64,000 nt of DNA from Akkermansiaceae bacterium. GTDB lineage: Bacteria > Verrucomicrobiota > Verrucomicrobiia > Verrucomicrobiales > Akkermansiaceae. Under the pieces are notes generated by a model. The model was given only the letters and a program-made list of their open reading frames with translations, was not told the DNA's origin and made no database searches. Positions 57,545 to 64,000 of this stretch are shown in pieces (position 1 is the stretch's first letter; every line of letters begins with the position of its first letter). Where the stretch lies: assembly GCA_015062005.1 (NCBI GenBank), contig SUVL01000011.1, positions 16,208 to 80,207 on the forward strand, given 5' to 3'. The translations under genes and the position numbers were made by a program.

Positions 57545-57711
57545 AAAGCACGACAATTGGAATTTAACAGAATTGACAATTGACGAGTGACTATTGACAA
57601 TTGAAGAAGTTCCGCGGGCCTCCGGCCCGCCATTTTAAACGGCTGCGGCAACGCCGCAGGGAACTTTCAAATTGTACTTTGTCCTTTGTACATTGTACTT
57701 ACAATTGAGAT
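57545..57711. repeat. Dispersed palindromic element, copy C
   Basis: Lies in reverse orientation relative to copies A and B. From left to right: GACAATTGGAATTTAAC, a stretch of short GACAATTGA-like repeats, GAAGTTCC, the hairpin GCGGGCC-tcc-GGCCCGC, CATTTTAAACGG, the hairpin CTGCGGC-aac-GCCGCAG, GGAACTTT, then arms ending in GTCCTTTGTACATTGTAC. It has the two-hairpin cruciform layout in its clearest form. It occupies most of the 373-bp gap between the tRNA and the autotransporter gene. Confidence 0.88.
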
Positions 57712-57751
57712 TCAAACTTTGTTTCACGGCAAACGGTTAATAAACACAGCA

Positions 57752-57777
57752 CCGGCGCGACCATCAGGCCGCGCCGG
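57752..57777 (-). terminator. Hairpin after the autotransporter gene
   Basis: An 8-bp GC-rich stem (CCGGCGCG at 57752-57759 with CGCGCCGG at 57770-57777) and a 10-nt loop, 43 nt after the stop. On the minus strand the following T tract is weak (TGCTGTGTTTATT). Confidence 0.65.
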
Positions 57778-57820
57778 CTTACATTCACTTAATCAATAAT
57801 CACTAATACTTAATCATTCC

Positions 57821-60800
57821 TTAGAACGCCATCTGCAGGCCTACGTTGGCGTTCACCTCGTAGGAATTGCCACGCAGCACGGCATCTCCGCTGGCATAGA
57901 TGGCGGCCTTGGTGCTCACCGGCAGATGGAGGGAGGCTCCCAGGTTGTAGCCGAAGGTATCGCGCTCGGCTCCGCTCTGGCGGAAGCTGTGCCCGCGGGC
58001 TCCTTCGAAGTTCATCTCCACCTCGCTTTCCGTATCACCGAAGTCAACCTCCAGGCCACCCTGAACGGAAAGTGTGGCAGCCGGGGCGGAGTTCACGGCA
58101 TCAAAGCTGTAGAGATAGCGGGCACCCACGCTCAGCGTGGTCACCCAGGCATCCTGGCTCTCTACCTGCAGAGAGGCGGTATCGGCACCCTTCTCATGGA
58201 AGGCTCCCAGCTTGTTGAAGCTGCTTTCCACCGCGCCGAACACCTGCACGCTGTGCGATTCCGCCAGCGACACCGCCCAGGCGCTTTCGTGCATGAAGTT
58301 CACAGAGCTGCCATCGGTATCGGCTTCCACGGGGTTTCCGGCCACGCGGCGCTCCAGGTCGTACTTGTGTACCCCCACACCCAGCGAGAACTTGCCGGTG
58401 TAGCTGCCATCGCGGTGCAGCACGAAGGCATCCACATAGGTATTATCGCTCTTCTGGGTCAGCCCGCCATCCGGCTGCAGCTTCGAGCGACCTGCCGCCA
58501 CGGCAAAACCACCGCTGGTGTGACCTTCGCCAATGAATTCAAGGGCAAACTGACCACCGCTCTCGCTGAGCTCATAGCCGCGGCCGCTGGCATCTCCATC
58601 CAGCTCGCTGCGGTGGTTGTAAGCCTCGATATAGGCGCGGGTCTTCGTGCCGGCCAGCTGGTGACCGCTGCCCATCTCGCCACGCAGGCGGCGCATGTGA
58701 CCGCTGGCGGCAGCCTGCTGGCCACTCATCAGCGTAGCGTATTCAGCACCACCCATTTCATCCAGCATCTGTTTAATCTGAGCTTCATCGCGGCTGGCCA
58801 TCATTTCCTTCGCCAGTTCACCGAGCAGACCTGTCGGGGTTCCGTAGTTCAGGATGGTGTTGTAGACCGCGGTCTGGTTGCGGTTCAGGTTCAGGAGGGA
58901 AGCATCCCTCACTGCGGCCAGTGTGAGCGTACCGCTCAGCGGGTCGAATTCCAGATTCCAGAAGCCGTCAATGCCGCTGATTTTCAGGCAATCCTCCGTG
59001 TAGCCGCTGCAGCTGCCGCCAAATTCGGCCAGCACCTCACCATCATCAGCTCCCGTCCAGCCGGAAAGATCCAGCGTGGTCTGCTTACCGGATTCGAAAG
59101 TCACATCGCCCTCTACGGTCAGCTTGCCATCCAAGTCAAGTATACCACCGCCCAAGGTGAGGGCGCCGGTGTACACGGCACCGGAAGCTGCAACCTCCAG
59201 GGTCTCGCCACTACCCAGGGTATAGCCGCCGCGGATGTTCACGCGGGCACCCTTACCCAACACCAGGTTGGAAGCACCCGATGCGTGCTCCAGAGTGGAT
59301 TTACCATTCAGCAGCACCTTGTTGGCTATTGTGAAGTTGTTCAAATCGAGCGTAGCGTCATTCACCGTCACCTCGCCGGCACCGAATGCTGCGCGGTGAC
59401 CAGCCTGCAAGGTGCCGCCGTTAACGGTCGTACCTCCGGTGTAGCTGTTTGCACCGCTGACGGTAATATGGCCTCCATTCACCACCAAGGTAGTATCGCC
59501 CGCCAGACTGGCAGTGATATCCCCTGTGTAGTCACCGGCCGCAGTGGTCACCGCCGTCTGGCTGATGCTTCCGCTCAATACGGCATCATCGGTGATATGG
59601 ATATTACCGCCACCAGACATCACGGCCATGCTCTGATCCACGGTCAGCGTGCCATTGTCCATGCTTACGCCATCCAGCGTGGCCTGATTCTGCGAGGAAA
59701 CGGCGGCAATATCGCTCACCCTCACCTCATCGGCCCCGGTCAGGAAATATTGGCTGTAATCCACACCGCCGCCAGCGCGGGCCACACCGTCATTCCCCAG
59801 TTCAAGCCGTGCGCGGGTCAGGTACTCATCGTGGAGAACAACCACTCCGTCATTCACAATGGAGCCGCCCTTCACCAAGGCTACATGGTACGCCGCAGCG
59901 CGTGCAAAACCACTTTCCGAGAGGGATACTTCCCTACCTTCCAGAGAAAGGCGGCCTTCGCCCAGGCGTTCAAGCTCCAGATTACTTGCATCGATACAGC
60001 CGCTCAGGGAAAGCGAACCTTCGTTGGCAATGGCGCTGCCCAATTTCAGAGCAACGTTCTCAATAATCAGGCTGCAGGTGCCGCTGGTGGTGATGCTGCC
60101 CGTGCCCAGGGCTGCGGCATCCGTGATAGTCAGCTGGGCATTGCTGAGGCTGGTGCCGCCGCTGTAGCTGTTGGATCCGGTGATAGTGGCTGTGCCGCTC
60201 ACCGCCACAGCCGCAGAGCCACCCAGGCTGCCGCCCAGGGTGCCGGCACTCAGATTCACCTGGCCAGCCGTGGCCACCAGCGCATCAGTGTCGGCATCCA
60301 TATTCAGCGTACCGCCCTGCATGTCAATCTTCTGCAAAGCATTTCCCGCCTTGGCCTGAATCTTGCTCACCGTTGCGGTATCATTGCCGGTCAGCAGGTA
60401 GGTGCCGAGCTGCACCTCACCCAGGCCACTGCCCGTGCCACCATTCATGCTGAGCGTCTGGCCACCATAGCTTACCGTGGCACCGGTGCTATCCACCGTG
60501 CCGCCGGCCACCGTCACCGTGAAGTCGCCCGTGCGCAGGAAGCCGCTCTGACCACCGGCGCTGCCGTTTTCATCCACGCGCACATCCACGCCGGTAAGCT
60601 GCTTCTGAAGCGCGCTGGCATCCAATGTGCCGGTGAGGGTCAAGTTGCCGGTGTTGGCAATGCTTTGCTGCATAGTCCAATCACTGGCAGTCAGTGTGTT
60701 GCTACCGCTAAGCTGCGCCGACAGCGCACCGCCGGATACGTTCAGGGCTGTTCCGCTGATGGAGCCGCTGAGCGTGCCTGCACTCAGGTTGATTTCGCCA

Positions 60801-63800
60801 CCCGTGGCCTCCACCTTCACGCTGGCATCGGCATTCAGTACACCTCCACCCTGGGTAATCTGCTGCAGGGCATCCTTCGAGGCAGCTTTCACCGCGCTCG
60901 CGCTCACCTCATGACCATCCAGAATACGGTAGATCCGGAAATCCGTCAGCGAGGTACCCCTGCCTACGCCGCCTTCCATGGACAACTCGGTGCCCATGTA
61001 CATCACCCTGGCAGCGGTGCTGTCCACCGTTCCCTCCGCGATGGTTACGGTGAAATCACCCATATGGGTGAAGCCGCTTCCATCTGCTGTCACATTCCCC
61101 TGAACGTCCAGATAGGTATCAGCACCCGACACCCTGTCGAGGGCGCTGGCATCATAGCTGCCGCTCAGGCTCAGGTTGCCACTGTTGGCAATGACGCTGC
61201 CCAGTTCCAGGGTTACCCCCTCGACCACCAGGCTGCTGGTGCCGCTGGTGGTAATGCTGCCCGTGCCCAGGGCTGCGGCATCCGTGATAGTCAGCTGGGC
61301 ATTGGCAAGGCTGGTGCCGCCGCTGTAGCTGTTGGTGCCGGTGATGGTGGCTGTGCCGCTCACCGCCACAGCCGCAGAGCCACCCAGGCTGCCGCCCAGG
61401 GTGCCGGCACTCAGATTCACCTGGCCAGCCGTGGTCACCAGCGCATCAGTGGAGGCATCCACATTCAGCGTACCGCCCTGCATGTCAATCTTCTGCAAAG
61501 CGCTTCCCGCCTTGGCCTGAATCTTGCTCACCGTTGCGGCATCATTGCCGGTCAGCAGGTAGGTGCCGAGCTGCACCTCACCCAGGCCACTGCCCGTGCC
61601 GCCATTCATACTGAGCGTCTGGCCACCATAGCTTACCGTGGCACCGGCGCTATCCACCGTGCCGCCAGCCACTGTCACCGTGAAGTCGCCCGTGCGCAGG
61701 AAGCCGCTCTGACCACCGGCGTTGCCGTTTTCATCCACGCGCACGTCCACTCCGGTGAGCTGCTTCTGAAGCGCGCTGGCATCCAATGTACCGGTGAGGG
61801 TCAGGTTGCCGGTGTTGGCAATGCTTTGCTGCATAGCCCAATCACTGGCAGTCAGTGTGTTGCTACCGCTGAGCTGCGCCGTCAGCGCACCGCCGGATAC
61901 GTTCAGGGCTGTTCCGCTGATGGAGCCGCTGAGCGTGCCTTCACTCAGGTTGATTTCGCCACCCGTGGCCTCCACCTGCACGCTGGCATCGGCATTCAGT
62001 ACACCTCCACCCTGGGTAATCTGCTGCAGGGCATCCTTCGAGGCAGCTTTCACCGCGATCACGCTCACCTCATGACCATCCAGAATACGGTAGGTCGAGA
62101 AATCAGTCGTCCCGGCACCAGAACCCACGCCGCCGTCCATGGAAAGCACAGCCCCCTGGTACGTGACCTTGGCGGCGCTGCTGTTCACTGTTCCTTCTGC
62201 AATGGTCACGGTGAAATCACCTTCATGAGTGAAGCCACTGCCTGCTGCCGTCTCCATACCTGTAGCATCCACATAGGTAACCGCGCCGACTACCTTGGCG
62301 AGGGCGCTGGCATCATAGCTGCCGCTCAGGCTCAGGTTGCCGCTGTTGGCAATGACGCTGCCCAGTTCCAGGGTTACCCCCTCTACCACCAGGCTGCTGG
62401 TGCCGCTGGTGGTGATGCTGCCCGTGCCCAGGGCTGCGGCATCCGTGATAGTCAGCTGGGCATTGCTGAGGCTGGTGCCGCCGCTGTAGCTGTTGGTGCC
62501 GGTGATGGTGGCTGTGCCGCTCACCGCCACAGCCGCAGAGCCACCCAGGCTGCCGCCCAGGGTGCCGGCACTCAGATTCACCTGGCCAGCCGTGGCCACC
62601 AGCGCATCAGTGGAGGCATCCACATTCAGCGTACCGCCCTGCATGTCAATCTTCTGCAAAGCGCTTCCCGCCTTGGCCTGAATCTTGCTCACCGTTGCGG
62701 TATCATTGCCGGTCAGCAGGTAGGTGCCGAGCTGCACCTCACCCAGGCCACTGCCCGTGCCGCCATTCATGCTGAGCGTCTGGCCACCATAGCTTACCGT
62801 GGCACCGGTGCTATCCACCGTGCCGCCGGCCACCGTCACCGTGAAGTCGCCCGTGCGCAGGAAGCCGCTCTGACCACCGGCGTTGCCGTTTTCATCCACG
62901 CGCACCTCCACTCCGGTGAGATGCTTCTGAAGCGCGCTGGCATCCAATGTGCCGGTGAGGGTCAGCTTGCCGGTGTTGGCAATGCTTTGCTGCATAGCCC
63001 AATCACTGGCAGTCAGTGTGTTGCTACCACTGAGCTGCGCCGTCAGCGCACCGCCGGATACGTTCAGGGCTGTTCCGCTGATGGAGCCGCTGAGCGTGCC
63101 TGCACTCAGGTTGATTTCGCCACCCGTGGCCTCCACCTTCACACTGGCATCGGCATTCAGCACACCGTCGTTCAGCGTAATCTGACGCAGCGCCCCCTTC
63201 GAGGCCGCATGCACCGCACTGGCGCTCACCTCATGGCTGCCTGTCACCAGGTATTCCGCATAGTTCGTACCGCCGCCATTGCTGGCAATACCATCTGCCC
63301 CCAGTGTCAGCACCATGCCGTGCGCCAGGATTTCCACGCCGTCATCCACAATAGAGCCGCCATCCACCACAGCCACGCTGATTTCCGTGCTGCTCGCGAA
63401 ACCATTATCGCCCACGTTGCCATTGATATCGAGACGACCACCTTCCGAAGCTTCTATCTCTCCCACTAAGGCGGAGACATCCAGCGTACCCTTGAGGGTA
63501 AGAGTGCCGTCATTCTGGATAGAATGGGTAAGAACGAGAGTATGCCCATTCTCGACTGTCAGCTTCGAGTCGCCTTCCGATGAGATATAATTATCTATTC
63601 CATCGGCAGCAATATCAAGTTCACTTCCGCTGATTAACACACCGCTCGTCCCCAACGCACCAGCATGAGCCGCCACAAGACGCCCCCCATAGATGGAAGT
63701 GCCACCGCTGTATGTATTATCAGTATTGATTGTCAGTTCACCACTGCCTTCCTTGATTAATTCTGATTCACCCCCAATGCTGCCGCTTCCCTCAAATTGC

Positions 63801-63859
63801 AAATCTTCTGGAGTAGAGACAATTAGTTTTTCCGGAGCATGCTCACCAATAATTTCCAC
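57821..63859 (-). CDS. Giant autotransporter-like protein, 5' end doubtful
   Basis: About 2012 aa. The C-terminal 290 residues form an autotransporter beta-barrel ending in NVGLQMAF, with the terminal Phe used for outer-membrane insertion. The passenger is a Gly/Ser/Thr/Ala-rich beta-helix with recurring SGGTS, ANSGNLSLSG and LTKEGSG-like units (PATR-type). It contains three tandem 387-residue repeats at about residues 215-1290. The only start codon in frame is a GTG at 63859. No signal peptide is present, and a stop lies upstream at 63908-63910. Similarity to passenger sequence seems to continue upstream of the GTG (AAAYYDGG), so the gene has probably lost its 5' end or awaits a rearrangement. 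Without a signal peptide, export is doubtful. Confidence 0.82.
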   Translation of the reverse strand: MEIIGEHAPEKLIVSTPEDLQFEGSGSIGGESELIKEGSGELTINTDNTYSGGTSIYGGRLVAAHAGALGTSGVLISGSELDIAADGIDNYISSEGDSKLTVENGHTLVLTHSIQNDGTLTLKGTLDVSALVGEIEASEGGRLDINGNVGDNGFASSTEISVAVVDGGSIVDDGVEILAHGMVLTLGADGIASNGGGTNYAEYLVTGSHEVSASAVHAASKGALRQITLNDGVLNADASVKVEATGGEINLSAGTLSGSISGTALNVSGGALTAQLSGSNTLTASDWAMQQSIANTGKLTLTGTLDASALQKHLTGVEVRVDENGNAGGQSGFLRTGDFTVTVAGGTVDSTGATVSYGGQTLSMNGGTGSGLGEVQLGTYLLTGNDTATVSKIQAKAGSALQKIDMQGGTLNVDASTDALVATAGQVNLSAGTLGGSLGGSAAVAVSGTATITGTNSYSGGTSLSNAQLTITDAAALGTGSITTSGTSSLVVEGVTLELGSVIANSGNLSLSGSYDASALAKVVGAVTYVDATGMETAAGSGFTHEGDFTVTIAEGTVNSSAAKVTYQGAVLSMDGGVGSGAGTTDFSTYRILDGHEVSVIAVKAASKDALQQITQGGGVLNADASVQVEATGGEINLSEGTLSGSISGTALNVSGGALTAQLSGSNTLTASDWAMQQSIANTGNLTLTGTLDASALQKQLTGVDVRVDENGNAGGQSGFLRTGDFTVTVAGGTVDSAGATVSYGGQTLSMNGGTGSGLGEVQLGTYLLTGNDAATVSKIQAKAGSALQKIDMQGGTLNVDASTDALVTTAGQVNLSAGTLGGSLGGSAAVAVSGTATITGTNSYSGGTSLANAQLTITDAAALGTGSITTSGTSSLVVEGVTLELGSVIANSGNLSLSGSYDASALDRVSGADTYLDVQGNVTADGSGFTHMGDFTVTIAEGTVDSTAARVMYMGTELSMEGGVGRGTSLTDFRIYRILDGHEVSASAVKAASKDALQQITQGGGVLNADASVKVEATGGEINLSAGTLSGSISGTALNVSGGALSAQLSGSNTLTASDWTMQQSIANTGNLTLTGTLDASALQKQLTGVDVRVDENGSAGGQSGFLRTGDFTVTVAGGTVDSTGATVSYGGQTLSMNGGTGSGLGEVQLGTYLLTGNDTATVSKIQAKAGNALQKIDMQGGTLNMDADTDALVATAGQVNLSAGTLGGSLGGSAAVAVSGTATITGSNSYSGGTSLSNAQLTITDAAALGTGSITTSGTCSLIIENVALKLGSAIANEGSLSLSGCIDASNLELERLGEGRLSLEGREVSLSESGFARAAAYHVALVKGGSIVNDGVVVLHDEYLTRARLELGNDGVARAGGGVDYSQYFLTGADEVRVSDIAAVSSQNQATLDGVSMDNGTLTVDQSMAVMSGGGNIHITDDAVLSGSISQTAVTTAAGDYTGDITASLAGDTTLVVNGGHITVSGANSYTGGTTVNGGTLQAGHRAAFGAGEVTVNDATLDLNNFTIANKVLLNGKSTLEHASGASNLVLGKGARVNIRGGYTLGSGETLEVAASGAVYTGALTLGGGILDLDGKLTVEGDVTFESGKQTTLDLSGWTGADDGEVLAEFGGSCSGYTEDCLKISGIDGFWNLEFDPLSGTLTLAAVRDASLLNLNRNQTAVYNTILNYGTPTGLLGELAKEMMASRDEAQIKQMLDEMGGAEYATLMSGQQAAASGHMRRLRGEMGSGHQLAGTKTRAYIEAYNHRSELDGDASGRGYELSESGGQFALEFIGEGHTSGGFAVAAGRSKLQPDGGLTQKSDNTYVDAFVLHRDGSYTGKFSLGVGVHKYDLERRVAGNPVEADTDGSSVNFMHESAWAVSLAESHSVQVFGAVESSFNKLGAFHEKGADTASLQVESQDAWVTTLSVGARYLYSFDAVNSAPAATLSVQGGLEVDFGDTESEVEMNFEGARGHSFRQSGAERDTFGYNLGASLHLPVSTKAAIYASGDAVLRGNSYEVNANVGLQMAF
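59985..63215 (-). repeat. Three 1161-bp in-frame tandem repeats inside the autotransporter gene
   Basis: The same 10-mer TCACTGGCAG recurs at 60681, 61842 and 63003, exactly 1161 bp apart both times, which is 387 codons. Long stretches such as 60181-60560 and 61341-61720 are nearly identical. The array is about 2.8 units. The units alternate strongly conserved blocks with a variable block (for example residues coded near 60900-61130 and 62060-62290). Confidence 0.9.
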
Positions 63860-63867
63860 GGTACCAC

Positions 63868-63976
63868 CATCATAGTAAGCTGCTGCCCTCCCTTTGACAC
63901 GAACAAGCTATTTCTTCTTGTTTTTTGTCCGGATGAGCGCAAATGTTTTATAGCATAATGCAGTGCGGGCGGTCAA
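63868..63976 (-). promoter_or_regulatory. Strong promoter and ribosome binding site before the autotransporter gene
   Basis: On the minus strand TTGACC (63971-63976), an 18-bp spacer and TATAAA (63947-63952). GGGAGGG (63886-63892) follows, with ATGATG starting 12 nt later at 63873. That ATG opens a 16-codon frame that is not in register with the autotransporter and ends in TAA. The autotransporter GTG at 63859 lies 26 nt from the GGGAGGG, too far for normal use. Confidence 0.6.
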
Positions 63977-64000
63977 TCCATTTTTTGCGTGATTTTGTAG

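Noticed and set aside
55332..57711. A genomic island or prophage between the recombinase and the tRNA-Leu gene
   Set aside because: The tRNA could be an attachment site, but only three ordinary genes lie between, with no phage or plasmid functions and no visible repeat of the tRNA 3' end.
57926..63469. An 1847-codon open frame antisense to the autotransporter
   Set aside because: Its internal repeats are the reverse image of the autotransporter repeats, and the barrel and passenger motifs are all on the other strand. The long open frame reflects codon bias.

Overview
The window looks like chromosome of a mucin-degrading member of the Verrucomicrobiota, most likely related to Akkermansia. This is inferred from the combination seen here, not from a database match: a GH16 glycanase ending in a PEP-CTERM sorting tail, a GH110-type alpha-galactosidase, a GH123/DUF4091-type hexosaminidase, an SGNH esterase, a very large autotransporter, orphan PilT-type ATPases, many small secreted proteins of unknown function, and GC-rich coding sequence separated by AT-rich spacers. 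No rRNA operon, CRISPR array, prophage or complete insertion sequence is seen.

Layout. 1-2.1 kb: 3' part of a GH110-like gene and two small membrane proteins. 2.1-5.1 kb: gltX, queA and a DUF805 protein. 5.2-6.1 kb: two small secreted proteins that look like diverged paralogues. 6.1-11.5 kb (minus): ABC ATPase, M20 dipeptidase, 3-methyladenine glycosylase and two PilT-like ATPases. 11.6-14.4 kb: ankyrin proteins and a ZIP transporter. 14.6-24.9 kb (minus): gluQ, a 658-aa secreted protein, an OB-like membrane protein, an ABCG transporter, a transglutaminase lipoprotein, hisS, NAD kinase, argB and corA. 25.2-28.2 kb: GH16 and a minus-strand cluster with ybaK and a CBM9-like protein. 28.4-35.3 kb: aerobic (nrdAB) and anaerobic (nrdD, a separate glycyl-radical domain, nrdG) ribonucleotide reductases, convergent around a repeat. 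35.7-37.9 kb: RlmI-like methyltransferase, sufE and argF. 38.3-44.7 kb: tdh, an NhaC antiporter, a YeiH exporter and GH123. 45-48.5 kb: oligopeptide transporter oppABC without ATPases. 48.8-53.8 kb: an Ala-rich secreted protein, gpmI, an SGNH hydrolase and a response regulator. 53.9-57.5 kb: NfeD and slipin, a tyrosine recombinase divergent from a small RHH-like gene, a thioredoxin-like protein and tRNA-Leu(UAA). 57.8-63.9 kb: an autotransporter with three 1161-bp internal repeats and no visible signal peptide.

The most interesting signals are: a dispersed family of palindromic, MITE/REP-like intergenic elements at six loci, in which hairpin stems change in a compensatory way; a class III ribonucleotide reductase whose glycyl-radical domain is a separate gene; a recombinase/RHH pair whose intergenic region is bracketed by an exact 13-bp inverted repeat; an autotransporter gene whose 5' end seems truncated behind a strong promoter; a PilT-like ATPase with a duplicated N-terminal domain; and several apparently leaderless promoters placed 6 nt before ATG.

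The window mixes housekeeping genes (tRNA charging and modification, dNTP supply, arginine steps, glycolysis) with host-glycan use (GH110, GH16, GH123, esterase, peptide uptake, threonine catabolism), which fits a gut mucin specialist able to grow with and without oxygen.
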